Part shown: positions 1 to 8,493 of the stretch, piece by piece | Layout: every line of letters starts with the position of its first letter | Numbering within the stretch: the stretch's first letter is position 1 | Origin: Kosmotoga arenicorallina S304 | Lineage (GTDB): Bacteria; Thermotogota; Thermotogae; Petrotogales; Kosmotogaceae | Length of the DNA stretch: 34,662 nucleotides | Assembly: GCF_001636545.1 (NCBI RefSeq) | Contig: NZ_JFHK01000013.1 | Coordinates: forward strand, 1-34,662 | Direction: 5' to 3' | Translations under genes and position numbers: made by a program | The notes under the pieces: generated by a model | Told to the model about the DNA's origin: nothing | Seen by the model: the letters and a program-made list of their open reading frames with translations, nothing else | The model's database searches: none

Positions 1-47
1 TTCAATGACCTATATTTCCCTTTTTCCTCTAAGTGCATAGTTTGGGC
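1..47 (-). mobile_element. Solo end of a DDE-transposase IS (element extends left of the window)
   Basis: The end motif CTAAGTGCATAGTTTG at 29-44, preceded by an AATGACYTAT-like stretch and a pyrimidine-rich run, matches the transposase-proximal end of the decayed IS at 4008-4051 in the same orientation. Only this end is visible, so the element body, if any survives, lies to the left. Confidence 0.55.
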
Positions 48-192
48 AATATAATTCTCATTTCAACCAACAATAGAATCAACCCTCTTTTACTGAAAAT
101 CCAAATTGTGAGATTTAAAAAAGCGGCTGTTTAAATTTTTTCATGCAGATATCAGTGATACAATTTATAAAACACAGTTACAGGAGGAAAAG

Positions 193-891
193 ATGGAAGC
201 CATAAAAATTGCTGAAGAATTCATTGAAAAATATTATCCCGATTGTCTTGTAGTTTTTCTATCGGGTAGCGTTGTAAGAGGCGAAGAAACACCAACTTCA
301 GACCTTGATATTGTCGTCATTTTAAAACCGGGAGAAAAGTATCACCGCCGCTCCTTCATCTTCAGTCGCAAGCCAATTGAAGTCTTTGCCAATACCGAGG
401 AGTCTATCGAAAAATTCTTCAAGTTTGATATCGCTGATAAAGAACCGTCATTACCTCAAATGTGTTCCGAAGGAATAATCATTAGAGACACGCACGGGCT
501 CGGTGAAAGAATTAAAGGACATGCTCGTGAATTGCTTGCACAAGGCCCCGGCAAACTTTCAAAAAAAGAAATCGACGACTATCGATACAGCATTACAGAT
601 CTTCTTGATGATCTTTCCGGCTCAACAAAGAGAGAAGAATCGATCTTTATAGTTGAAAGATTGGTAAATGATGCGGTGAAGCTGTACCTTCTGGCCAACG
701 GCCAATGGATAGGAAAGGGAAAGTGGTTGTACCGCGCGTTGAAATCCTTCGATCCCAATCTGGCTAAAGAATTGGTAACCGCAATGGAGCTTTTCTTTAA
801 TCACAATAATACTTCTGCTGTTATAGAACTCGTTGATAGAATTCTTACTCCTTTTGGCGGCAGATTATTCGAAGGCTATTACAGAGATTGA
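193..891 (+). CDS. MNT-type nucleotidyltransferase domain protein
   Basis: Predicted nucleotidyltransferase of the DNA polymerase beta-like superfamily, 232 residues. The signature GS-x3-RGEETPTSDLD is visible at residues 25-39, with metal-binding Asp37 and Asp39 in the S-D-x-D pattern. The C-terminal half is helical and contains a G-x-WIGKGKWLYR segment seen in stand-alone, aminoglycoside-nucleotidyltransferase-like proteins. An AGGAGG site lies 5 bases before the ATG, so the start is secure. It stands alone, with no co-directional neighbour close by. The substrate cannot be told: small-molecule nucleotidylation and protein or tRNA modification both fit the fold. A second MNT protein lies at 32043-33125 but is longer and only distantly similar. 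Confidence 0.8.
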   Translation: MEAIKIAEEFIEKYYPDCLVVFLSGSVVRGEETPTSDLDIVVILKPGEKYHRRSFIFSRKPIEVFANTEESIEKFFKFDIADKEPSLPQMCSEGIIIRDTHGLGERIKGHARELLAQGPGKLSKKEIDDYRYSITDLLDDLSGSTKREESIFIVERLVNDAVKLYLLANGQWIGKGKWLYRALKSFDPNLAKELVTAMELFFNHNNTSAVIELVDRILTPFGGRLFEGYYRD

Positions 892-1077
892 ATTTTGACA
901 TTATTAATCTCCAATCTCATTTAAATACATGGCAATTGCGCCTTTTCCCATTTCTTTGCCTATTAATGTTAAAATTTAAGAGACACCACTAAAAGAAACC
1001 CCGGGCAATAACATGGCAAATAGCGGTTATAAATAAACTCTTTTAATGCTATCGTGGCAGAATCAGGAGGAGAAACT

Positions 1078-2340
1078 ATGGATGACAGGATGCAATTGGA
1101 CATAAAGCAATACGATAAACATTTAACCAGCAGATGGAAAGTCCCTTTTGGAGGATTTTTGCTTGCGTTAATGGGAGGGGTTTCCTACTCATGGGGCGTA
1201 TTCATAATTCCATTGATGGAAAAATATAATTGGTCAAAAGCCCAGGCGACATTGCCATTTACCGTTTTCATGGTTGTGTTTGCAATTGTCATGGTCCCTG
1301 CCGGAAGGTTTCAAGACAAGGCCGGGCCTAGAAAAGCTTCTATGTATGGTTCCGTGCTATTTTTTCTTGCATATGGATTAGCATCTTTAATTGACCGAAT
1401 CCCTTCTCTTTGGTGGCTGGTTATAACTTATGGGGTAATTGGCGGTATAGCATGTGGATTAACTTACGCCAGCGTTGCTCCTCCAGTGAGGAAATGGTTT
1501 CCAGACAAGCCCGGGCTCGCTGTTTCATTAGCAGTGATGGGCTTTGGCCTATCCGCTTTGCTCTTTGCACCCCTTAAAGTGGATTACCTGATACCTCTTT
1601 TTGGAATTAACGGTACTTTTCTAATTCTGGCCATCATGACTTCTACCCTTTCCTTTGTTGGAGCCTGGTTGGTGAAAAACCCGCCTGATGGGTGGAACCC
1701 TCTGAGCAAAAAAGCTAAAAGTAAAAGGCCGAAAAGAAGGGTGGTAGTAAAAGGGGAACTTACACCAAGAGAAATGCTCAAAACTCCTGTGTTTTGGCTT
1801 ATATGGATAACTTTCGCACTGGTGATTGCAGGGGGATTCATATCTCTTGGATTAATTACATCTTATGGCCAGAAAACCCTCGGCTTAATTCCACTGGAAG
1901 CTGCGATAGCGACTTCTATATTCGCGGGTTTTAATGGTTTTGGCAGGCCGGTTGCAGGATATCTCGGCGACAGATTAGGGATTTTATGGGTTATGAACAT
2001 CGTCTATGTTGTTCAAGCAATGATCCTTATATTCTTCCCTGCTTTTGTACTGGACCAGCTTTCATTGTATATTGCTGCCGCCTTTTTAGGATTGGGATTT
2101 GCAGCAACATTGGCTCTTTTCCCTACGCTAACCTCCATTTGCTTTGGAACAAAACACTTAGGTACCAACTACGGATTGGTATTCACTGCCTTTGGAATAG
2201 GTGCTGTTGCACCTGTGGTCGGTTCGTGGTTATTCGATATCACAGGTAGTTTTACCCCTGCGTTTATTTCTGCAGGCATAATGTCGGCAATAGGTATGAT
2301 TCTGACTTTGACTCTTAAAAAGAAATATGCGCTACATTAG
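1078..2340 (+). CDS. MFS transporter, oxalate/formate antiporter-like (OFA) family
   Basis: Twelve-helix major facilitator carrier of 420 residues, acting in the inner membrane. Hydrophobic segments run from the N-terminal FGGFLLALMGGVSYSWGVF helix to the last helix before a KKK tail. The MFS loop 2-3 signature appears as GRFQDKAGPRK, and a basic cytoplasmic loop (KKAKSKRPKRR) separates the two halves, followed by the LTPREMLKTPVFW segment typical of the OFA group. An in-frame GTG exists at 1054, but the ATG at 1078 sits behind AGGAGG, so I use it. The substrate is probably a small carboxylate, but that is family inference only. It appears monocistronic. Confidence 0.88.
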   Translation: MDDRMQLDIKQYDKHLTSRWKVPFGGFLLALMGGVSYSWGVFIIPLMEKYNWSKAQATLPFTVFMVVFAIVMVPAGRFQDKAGPRKASMYGSVLFFLAYGLASLIDRIPSLWWLVITYGVIGGIACGLTYASVAPPVRKWFPDKPGLAVSLAVMGFGLSALLFAPLKVDYLIPLFGINGTFLILAIMTSTLSFVGAWLVKNPPDGWNPLSKKAKSKRPKRRVVVKGELTPREMLKTPVFWLIWITFALVIAGGFISLGLITSYGQKTLGLIPLEAAIATSIFAGFNGFGRPVAGYLGDRLGILWVMNIVYVVQAMILIFFPAFVLDQLSLYIAAAFLGLGFAATLALFPTLTSICFGTKHLGTNYGLVFTAFGIGAVAPVVGSWLFDITGSFTPAFISAGIMSAIGMILTLTLKKKYALH

Positions 2341-2507
2341 CTCTCCCTGTATTAAATTGCTGGGATTTTTCCTTTATGTGCAGCATAGCAGCAAAATGAG
2401 AAAAACAGAAACAGACCTAGGAGGATGAATCCGCAAAATTCCAGAAATATGTGTAATGTTAATCCACTATTTTATGTCGATGATTATTCCTCCGGATGGC
2501 CTTATCT

Positions 2508-3254
2508 CTATTTGGCCCGGATTTTCATATCCAGGAATAAGAACTCCCAAAACATAACCATAAATATACTCATATTTATTGGTTCTGAAACCATGAGTTT
2601 GGCCCAATACAAAGTTGTTGTAGCTTCAATGGTTGGAAGATTTATATCAGCATCATACTGTACCCAACCATCGTCAAGGTAAGTTACATCAGAATATTCA
2701 TTGAAATAGTCCTGAAAAAAAGGATTTGTTGGGAACTGATCTAAGGAATATCTAATCCATGTCGCCCAATTAGCTAAATCAACAGATAAATATTCTGGAA
2801 CCTTTATCTTTGATCTAAAATGTATTTGCTCACCACTGTACGCAAATGTAGCTGTCTCTGATATATCGTATTCAAAGGGTTCTATTATTACTGTGGCTGT
2901 TGCGAATTCATTTGGTTTAACTTCGACATTTGATGCTCTTCCAGCACCTGTTGTGACGTAAGATTCTTTAAGAGTGAAAACATCTAAAGTGTAAGTGCCA
3001 GTAGGAATTTGTACCTTGATCTCGTTAATACCAGGTTCTACATCTTTGCCAAGACAAATGTTATCTGAATCATTCCAGATTCTCAAATAAACTTTGGTTG
3101 TATCTGGAGGAATTGTCAGGTAATTAAAACCTGGAACACTTTCAGGAATATTAATTCTTATAAAAACTACACCATATTCTCTTGGATGAGTAGAACAAGA
3201 TACCATAAGAAAAATAGAAATCAAAAATGCAAGAACCAAAACTTCTTTTTTCAT
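2508..3254 (-). CDS. Predicted lipoprotein, function unknown
   Basis: 248-residue protein with an N-terminal lipoprotein-type signal: MKKE, then a hydrophobic run ending L-M-V-S-C at about residue 19, so it is probably a lipid-anchored surface or periplasmic protein. The rest is beta-rich (alternating hydrophobic stretches with PEFATATVII-like strands), suggesting an extracellular beta-sandwich, but I recognise no family. The ATG at 3254 is preceded by an AGGGGGG site 6 bases upstream, which decides the start against an in-frame start 36 bases earlier. The gene lies next to an IS remnant, and its C-terminal tail is unusually rich in Met and Phe, so a displaced 3' end cannot be excluded. Confidence 0.65.
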   Translation of the reverse strand: MKKEVLVLAFLISIFLMVSCSTHPREYGVVFIRINIPESVPGFNYLTIPPDTTKVYLRIWNDSDNICLGKDVEPGINEIKVQIPTGTYTLDVFTLKESYVTTGAGRASNVEVKPNEFATATVIIEPFEYDISETATFAYSGEQIHFRSKIKVPEYLSVDLANWATWIRYSLDQFPTNPFFQDYFNEYSDVTYLDDGWVQYDADINLPTIEATTTLYWAKLMVSEPINMSIFMVMFWEFLFLDMKIRAK

Positions 3255-3336
3255 TGTATCCCCCCTTTTTTTAAAAAACTTTTCTACCAAATTAATTATA
3301 ATGATTTATAATATTTGATTTTTTGTTGCATCAAGC

Positions 3337-4051
3337 TCAAACTATGTACTTAGTTAAATGAACCCAGAAAGAGATGGGGAAAAGGCTTTAGGGTTACTGA
3401 CAAACAAAATAAACACAGCAAAGAGGGCTTTTTCCAGATGATATAGTTCTACTTGCTGCTCAACGAATTCCCTAAATCCAATTTGGTCTTTGACATTCAA
3501 ATAGTATCTCGCTATCATCATGGCTGTGAAGTGGAGAGCTACAAGTTCGGCGTCCCTCTCAGTAGAACGCTGTGAATAAACCTGTGTTTTCAAGCCCAAT
3601 AGGCCTTTCGTGTGTTTACTGATATAAGCTGGTCTGTGAAATCATTCTTTGCTAACAAGTAGAAAGAGCAACCCACTCTTGATATACAGTATAGATGAGA
3701 TAAGCGAGATACTGTTTATTACTTTCTCTGCTGTAGAAGAGTAATACTTGCCAAGGTTCTCTATCTTTGAGCCATATCTCTCAATAACAGTCTCGTCCAA
3801 TATGATGTATTTAGATTTAAACCCATTATGAGACACGGCAAGACCTTTAGTGTAATCGAGCAGTAGTGTTTTGTGCTCAGACCTGGGGAAAGAAATCTCT
3901 TCACACATAGAATTTAGAAGTTGTGGTAGCTTAGTTGCAGGCATGGGAAACCTCCATTTGTTGTGTTTGGCTTTACAACTAATCTAATGGGTTCCCATGC
4001 CTTTTCTAATGACTTATCTTTTCCTCTTATCTTCTAAGTGCATAGTTTGAA
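3337..4051 (-). mobile_element. Decayed insertion sequence with both terminal inverted repeats
   Basis: Terminal repeats are CAAACTATGTACTTAG (3338-3353) and CTAAGTGCATAGTTTG (4036-4051), one mismatch when inverted. The interior holds two pieces of one DDE transposase reading on the minus strand. About 0.7 kb is too short for a complete element coding a transposase of about 400 residues, so there is an internal deletion. I see no convincing target-site duplication. Partial copies of the same end occur at 1-47 and 6453-6487. Confidence 0.72.
3354..3944 (-). pseudogene. DDE transposase remnant with internal stop and deletion
   Basis: Two pieces on the minus strand lie in the same frame. The N-terminal piece (3944 down to 3642, about 100 residues) contains SFPRSEHKTLLLDYTKGLAV and then YIILDETVIERYG, where the D of LDET looks like the first catalytic Asp. 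A TGA at 3644-3642 interrupts it. Read-through continues in frame into a C-terminal piece (3599-3354) with KTQVYSQRSTERDAELVALH, the region after the catalytic Glu in IS4/IS701-like transposases. The middle of the catalytic core, including the second Asp, is missing. The product is certainly inactive, so the element could move only if helped in trans. Confidence 0.7.
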
Positions 4052-4414
4052 AATTGGTGTATGTAACAAATCATTTGGATTATATTAATTATAGCACATT
4101 CAAAACAAAACAGCAAAATCATGAAAAATGCATAAACAAGAAAATGGAGACAAACTTTTCTTCTTTGATCTGTCTCTGTTTATTAATTGTGCATCTTTCA
4201 AGGGATATCTGCCTAATGTGTATCGAAATCTTCTATTGCGTTCATTAATTACCGTAAATTCCCCATATTCTCACCACGGCTGTATTTGTGAAATCCCAAA
4301 GCTAAGAGCCTTCATACCTTTTACAGTTGATACATCTGTGAATGATGATCCCCTGTGGTGCTATCATTGTTGATGGGTAAAACTGAAAGGGTGCTCGAAA
4401 GGAGGGAAAAAGCA
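4052..4414. other. Gene-poor interval between IS remnant and flavodoxin gene
   Basis: AT-rich, with short overlapping reading frames that lack SD sites and coding character. I see no RNA gene, terminator or repeat here. The last 20 bases carry the GGAGGG site of the following gene. Confidence 0.5.
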
Positions 4415-4882
4415 ATGAAAGAAAAGAGAATAATGATAGCTTATATTTCAAAGCATAGGGGCAATACATATAAGATTGCAAAGGTTATTTCAAATGAATT
4501 GGGAGCTGAGATCAAAAAAGCAGAAGAGGTAGCCCCAGAAGAATTGTTGAACTACGATCTAATCGGTTTAGGTTCCGGGATCTACGCTTTTGGCATGCAT
4601 GGAAAGATCAAGAAATTGCTTAAAAAGAGCGGCAATGGAAACGGCAAGAAGGTTTTTCTAATTTCCACTTCTGGCGATCCGAATGGTTCGAAATATCATA
4701 AAGGGGTTAAAAAGATCCTTGAAAAGAAGAATTTCAAACTTGTTGGAGAATTTAATTGCCCGGGAGCCTATTATCCCTGGTTGCTTTTTGGGAAAAAGGG
4801 AATAAATGCCGACAGGCCAAATTCAGAAGATATTGAAAAGGCAAAAGAATTCGCAAGGGAAATTATGGAAAAATGGATATAA
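4415..4882 (+). CDS. Flavodoxin-like protein
   Basis: 155-residue flavodoxin-fold protein, presumably FMN-binding and acting in cytoplasmic electron transfer. The phosphate loop ISKHRGNTYKIA (residues 11-22) matches the S/T-x-x-G-N-T FMN pattern after the first beta strand (MIAYIS). GLGSGIYAFGMHGK and FLISTSGDPNGS are the second and third flavin-contacting loops. An in-frame upstream start exists at 4355, but the ATG at 4415 is preceded by AAGGAGGG at ideal spacing. Length is normal for a single-domain flavodoxin. No redox partner gene is adjacent, so the physiological role is unknown. Confidence 0.85.
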   Translation: MKEKRIMIAYISKHRGNTYKIAKVISNELGAEIKKAEEVAPEELLNYDLIGLGSGIYAFGMHGKIKKLLKKSGNGNGKKVFLISTSGDPNGSKYHKGVKKILEKKNFKLVGEFNCPGAYYPWLLFGKKGINADRPNSEDIEKAKEFAREIMEKWI

Positions 4883-5077
4883 TGATCTGCATCATAAACG
4901 CTGACCCATTTGCTGTCTGTTGACCATTCCAGTAGTTGTTTTTGGGTATCTTACCGCTCAGGCATTCTTTCTGAAGCGTGCCAACCTCAATATCTTCAAT
5001 TTGATTGCATGTTAGAATTTAATACTGAGAAATTCAAATACATACCGGCGTATCGGTTGGATAAAAGGAGATAATTT

Positions 5078-6442
5078 ATGGCGAGAGACCTTACGAAAGG
5101 AAATCTTTTCAAAGGGCTTCTCGCCCTTTCTTTGCCCACAATGGTGGGCTTTTCCGCACAAAGCATCTATGATCTTGTTGACATGTTCTGGATAGGCAGA
5201 ATTTCCGCGGAAGCAATTGCGGGGGTTACCGTTCTGTCGACAGTTTTCTGGACAGTTGAGGCTTTGAATGAAATTATAGGTGTAAGCTCCATTTCGTTAA
5301 TATCTCAAAACTTTGGAAGAAAAGACATAGAGCGCACCCACAGGGCCATAGAGCAGACAATCACCTTCAAGGCTTTTGTTGCCGTTATCGCTGCTGTTTT
5401 TCTTGCTATATTCTTAAAACCAGCGCTTGGTTTGTTTTCTAAAGACAAAGCTGTTCTTGATGCAGCGCTTGACTATGGATATATAAGGATCTTTTTCCTG
5501 CCGGTAATGTTCTCTTCCTTTTCGGTGAATACCGCTCTCCGATGCACCGGTGATGCCAGGACACCTATGATTATCATGGTTCTAAGTAGTATCCTCAACA
5601 TAATCCTTGACCCAATACTCATGTTCGACAAAGTTCCCTTTATAAACCTCCCCGGTTTTGGCCTTGGGGTATTTGGCGCGGCGCTTGCCACCGTTATAAC
5701 CCAAACCATTGCCTTCCTTGCAGGTTTCTACATTATATTCAGCGGCAAACATGGAATCAAGCCTTCATTGAAAGGGTTGTTGCGGCTGGATAAGGATATA
5801 GATAGAAAACTCATGACAATAGGGCTTCCCAATGGCATTGAGGCACTCTTACGGAGCCTGTCCGGGGTTGTCGTGATGATGTTTGTTTCTGTTTTTGGCA
5901 CAGCTGCCCTGGCCACTTCGGGAATTTCCTTCAGAATTTTGAACTTCGCCTTTATACCCCTTATCGGCATAAGTATGGGAGGTTCTACCATTGTTGGGCA
6001 AAATCTTGGGGCGAGATACAAATCACGAGCAATAAAAGCAACAAAGATCGCAGCAGCTTTTGGCTTTTCACTCATGGTAGCTTTTTACATATTCCTTTTG
6101 TTCTTCTCGGCTTCAGTGATAGCAGTTTTTACTAACGATCCAGAAGTTATAGACCTTGGAAGGAAGCTTCTCATTATTGGGACAGCCGGGATGCCTTTAA
6201 TAGGAATGAGCTTTGGGCTGAGTACCGGCTTTTCAGGGGCGGGGTATAATTTCCCTTTTCTGATAGGAAGCATTATATCTAACTGGGTTGTTCAGATTCC
6301 CTTCCTGTTTTTGGCTATAAATGTTCTGCATCTTGGAATTAATTGGGTCTGGGTTTCCTTCGTGACTGCCCAGGTATCTCAGGCTCTGGTTATGCTGATC
6401 TTCTATTTGCAAGGGAAATGGGTAAATAGAGAAGTGCGTTAG
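5078..6442 (+). CDS. MATE family efflux transporter
   Basis: 454-residue multidrug and toxin extrusion (MatE) transporter with about twelve predicted membrane helices in two homologous halves. The N terminus (LFKGLLALSLPTMVGFSAQS, then YDLVDMFWIGRI) is the classical MATE first helix and loop, and the second half starts near LMTIGLPNGIEALLRSLSG. It should export cationic drugs or metabolites in exchange for Na+ or H+; the coupling ion cannot be read from the sequence. An AAGGAG site precedes the ATG by 7 bases. The gene is monocistronic; a 195-base upstream gap separates it from the flavodoxin gene. Confidence 0.92.
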   Translation: MARDLTKGNLFKGLLALSLPTMVGFSAQSIYDLVDMFWIGRISAEAIAGVTVLSTVFWTVEALNEIIGVSSISLISQNFGRKDIERTHRAIEQTITFKAFVAVIAAVFLAIFLKPALGLFSKDKAVLDAALDYGYIRIFFLPVMFSSFSVNTALRCTGDARTPMIIMVLSSILNIILDPILMFDKVPFINLPGFGLGVFGAALATVITQTIAFLAGFYIIFSGKHGIKPSLKGLLRLDKDIDRKLMTIGLPNGIEALLRSLSGVVVMMFVSVFGTAALATSGISFRILNFAFIPLIGISMGGSTIVGQNLGARYKSRAIKATKIAAAFGFSLMVAFYIFLLFFSASVIAVFTNDPEVIDLGRKLLIIGTAGMPLIGMSFGLSTGFSGAGYNFPFLIGSIISNWVVQIPFLFLAINVLHLGINWVWVSFVTAQVSQALVMLIFYLQGKWVNREVR

Positions 6443-6452
6443 AAAATTCAAT

Positions 6453-6487
6453 CACAAACTATGCCCTTAGAAGAAAAAGGCATGGAA
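6453..6487 (+). mobile_element. Solo IS end, related to the 3337-4051 element
   Basis: CAAACTATGCCCTTAGAAG at 6455-6473 followed by AAAAAGGCATGGAA matches the inverted copy of the 4036-4051 end plus its inner flank, with about 25 bases deleted between the two blocks. Homology stops after the GGCATGGA block, so this is a relic end with no transposase. The rest of the gap to 6696 shows nothing I can support. Confidence 0.5.
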
Positions 6488-6696
6488 TCATCTATTATCC
6501 CGAATGTCATTAAGCATGTTCACTTTTCCCGGAAAGAACAGAAGAAATTCATTTTCAGTTATACTTCTGCCTATGAGTTCTTTGTTAATTCACAAGGTCC
6601 AAAAGTATTAGAAGTTTCGTCAATCCATATGCACTGGCACATATGGACAGGGGAATTATATAAGTAAGGTGCTCATTTTCCCTTTATCGTTTAAAA

Positions 6697-7626
6697 CTAA
6701 AAGGGTAGGTTGGCCTCATCAGTATTGTTGTTGTCATTGTTCTGCGGAGTTTGTTTTTCTAAATATCTTTTTATCAGGTAATTTATTAATACTCCGGCAA
6801 GATTTACTGCAAGCTCTGCGAGAGAATATGGAGCGGTTTGTAGCATATCTCCTCTACCGTGTCCAGCACCTGGTTGTTCGTTTCTGATAATAGCCACAGA
6901 CCTCAATATATTTTCTTCAAATGCTCTCAAAAAACCTTCAAAATATTCTGGTATTAGGCCACTTTCTATTATCTTCTTATATAATTCACCCGGTTTTGCT
7001 TTTTTTATGCCCAGGATATATTTTATAGTACTTTCGACCGCTAAATTTGCGTTTTGAATCACTCCCTCATAATCTTCATTTGCAAGATCAATCCGTGCTT
7101 TTTCAAACTCTTGTAAAGCTCCTAAAAATTTCATTTCATGAAGCAATTGATAAGATTTTCTCAAAATTTCTTCCTCTATATATTGCGAATCTACAGGGAA
7201 GATTTTCCCCTCAGCCATTCTCCAAGCTAAGTTACTTTCTTCCATAATCTGATTAAATTCTTTTTGAAAATATAGCTTTTTATCTTCTGATAAATTTTCA
7301 TACAGCAACTCTATTGCGTCCAAAAGATAGGGCGGATAATTTCCTCTTAAAACAAAGCCTTTCAAATCAGTAGATACTACCGAGCCTTCTTCCTTTTCCG
7401 AATAAGCAAAAAGCTGTTCCAATCCGTGTTCTGACTTAATTCTCTCGGTTAAACGTTCTAATCTACTTGTCCAGTAACTCCATCCTGTTTCTGCTATTTC
7501 TCCCCATCTTTCATCATAATCTTCAAATAACTTCCAGATACGCATCCTAACACTTCGGGGGACGCTTACTTTTATTTTTCCCTCTTTTAATGCTTGCTGG
7601 CACCTTTTAGAGAACACCCGAGCCAT
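6697..7626 (-). CDS. Abi_C (HEPN-like) domain protein, putative abortive-infection factor
   Basis: 309-residue protein transcribed divergently from the BREX operon. The C-terminal third fits the abortive-infection C-terminal domain: a helix NLAVESTIKYILG, then about 40 residues later IIRNEQPGAGHGRG (about residues 247-260). The R-N-x-x-G-x-GHG pattern is that family's hallmark and resembles a HEPN RNase site. The first 200 residues are helical and unrecognised, and the tail is low-complexity Asn/Thr. The ATG at 7626 follows AGGGG by 8 bases; an upstream ATG at 7644 lacks an SD. Position at the edge of BREX suggests a defence accessory gene, but independence is equally possible. Confidence 0.65.
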   Translation of the reverse strand: MARVFSKRCQQALKEGKIKVSVPRSVRMRIWKLFEDYDERWGEIAETGWSYWTSRLERLTERIKSEHGLEQLFAYSEKEEGSVVSTDLKGFVLRGNYPPYLLDAIELLYENLSEDKKLYFQKEFNQIMEESNLAWRMAEGKIFPVDSQYIEEEILRKSYQLLHEMKFLGALQEFEKARIDLANEDYEGVIQNANLAVESTIKYILGIKKAKPGELYKKIIESGLIPEYFEGFLRAFEENILRSVAIIRNEQPGAGHGRGDMLQTAPYSLAELAVNLAGVLINYLIKRYLEKQTPQNNDNNNTDEANLPF

Positions 7627-7938
7627 ATTTACTACCCCTTTCATTTCGTTTGTATAAAGTCAAGTTCTTTGACTCAGAGCGATCATAATAAATTTTCCAA
7701 CCATTTGTCCGTAGTACCTGAAATATTCCTTTTTCAAATTATCCAGCTGCTTATTCTGTTTTATGAATTCATGGTTTGATTCAATTGTATTATTCTTTCT
7801 CAATTATTTAAAATTTTCATGTTACTTGTGACGTAATAAAGAAAAATCAATCTTCGCGAGCTGTTTACATTTTAAAATATAAGGCTAAAGATGTAAAATA
7901 TTATATGAGAATGATGCTTTTGATTACAGGTGATCAGA
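7627..7938. promoter_or_regulatory. Divergent regulatory region between abi-like gene and BREX
   Basis: This 312-base AT-rich gap must hold both divergent promoters. A perfect inverted repeat, AGTCAA-GTTCT-TTGACT, lies at 7658-7674, 31 bases upstream of the minus-strand start, and is a candidate operator. I find no convincing -35/-10 pair for BREX; the area 7864-7903 (TTTACA, then TAAAAT and TATTAT) is the likeliest place. An AGGTGAT SD ends the region. Confidence 0.35.
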
Positions 7939-8418
7939 TTGAGTTATCAAATCAAATACGAATTGAAATACTTTATTCGAGAGCTGACGAATTCTAATCC
8001 AACAATACTTTATTTAATTGTTGGAAAACACGGTGCTGGAAAATCAAAAGCTTTGAAGAAAATATCAGAACAGCTTAATGAGTTTGTTGTAAATCTCAAC
8101 ATGGAGTTGAGTAAAGCACTCTTAGAAGTCCCGATAATGGACAGACCGTATCGCGCTATGAAATTTTTCGATAAGTTCCCTGAAATGGAGAATAATTTTT
8201 TGCTTCTGGATAATATTGAGCTTCTTTTTGAACCTGAATTAAAGCTTCACGCACTTTCGGCATTACGAAATATTGCTAGAAAAAAATCTGTTATTGCCAC
8301 ATGGCCTGGCGAGGTTATTAGAAATAAATTGTTGCACGCAAAAAGAGGACATTCGGAATATTTTGAAGGTTATTTAGAAGACGAAATTATTCTAATGTGC
8401 TCTTGTGAAGAAAGCTGA
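7939..8418 (+). CDS. brxF: BREX type 3 P-loop ATPase BrxF
   Basis: First gene of the type 3 BREX operon; a small AAA-like P-loop protein of about 159 residues. Walker A is IVGKHGAGKSKAL, and Walker B is FLLLDNIELLF about 60 residues later. BrxF is the type 3-specific ATPase; its exact role in the exclusion machinery is not established. The start is chosen as TTG at 7939, five bases after AGGTGA; a GTG at 7930 in the same frame lacks an SD. The short gap to brxC fits a single transcript. Confidence 0.85.
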   Translation: MSYQIKYELKYFIRELTNSNPTILYLIVGKHGAGKSKALKKISEQLNEFVVNLNMELSKALLEVPIMDRPYRAMKFFDKFPEMENNFLLLDNIELLFEPELKLHALSALRNIARKKSVIATWPGEVIRNKLLHAKRGHSEYFEGYLEDEIILMCSCEES

Positions 8419-8493
8419 ATTCGTGTTTTGCGAAACGTTGATGTGAACACAATAGCACAAGTTAAAATATATGAAAAAAAGGGGGGAGGGCAA

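Noticed and set aside
2425-2682. 85-codon plus-strand frame with an AGGAGG site directly before its ATG
   Set aside because: The SD touches the ATG with almost no spacer, and the frame runs antisense through the predicted lipoprotein gene; the product has no coding character.
4054-4373. Two overlapping short plus-strand frames upstream of the flavodoxin gene
   Set aside because: No SD, biased odd composition, and the flavodoxin start is well supported without them.
6461-6667. 68-codon plus-strand frame starting inside an IS end
   Set aside because: Its first codons are the IS terminal repeat itself, it lacks an SD, and the product does not resemble the transposase.
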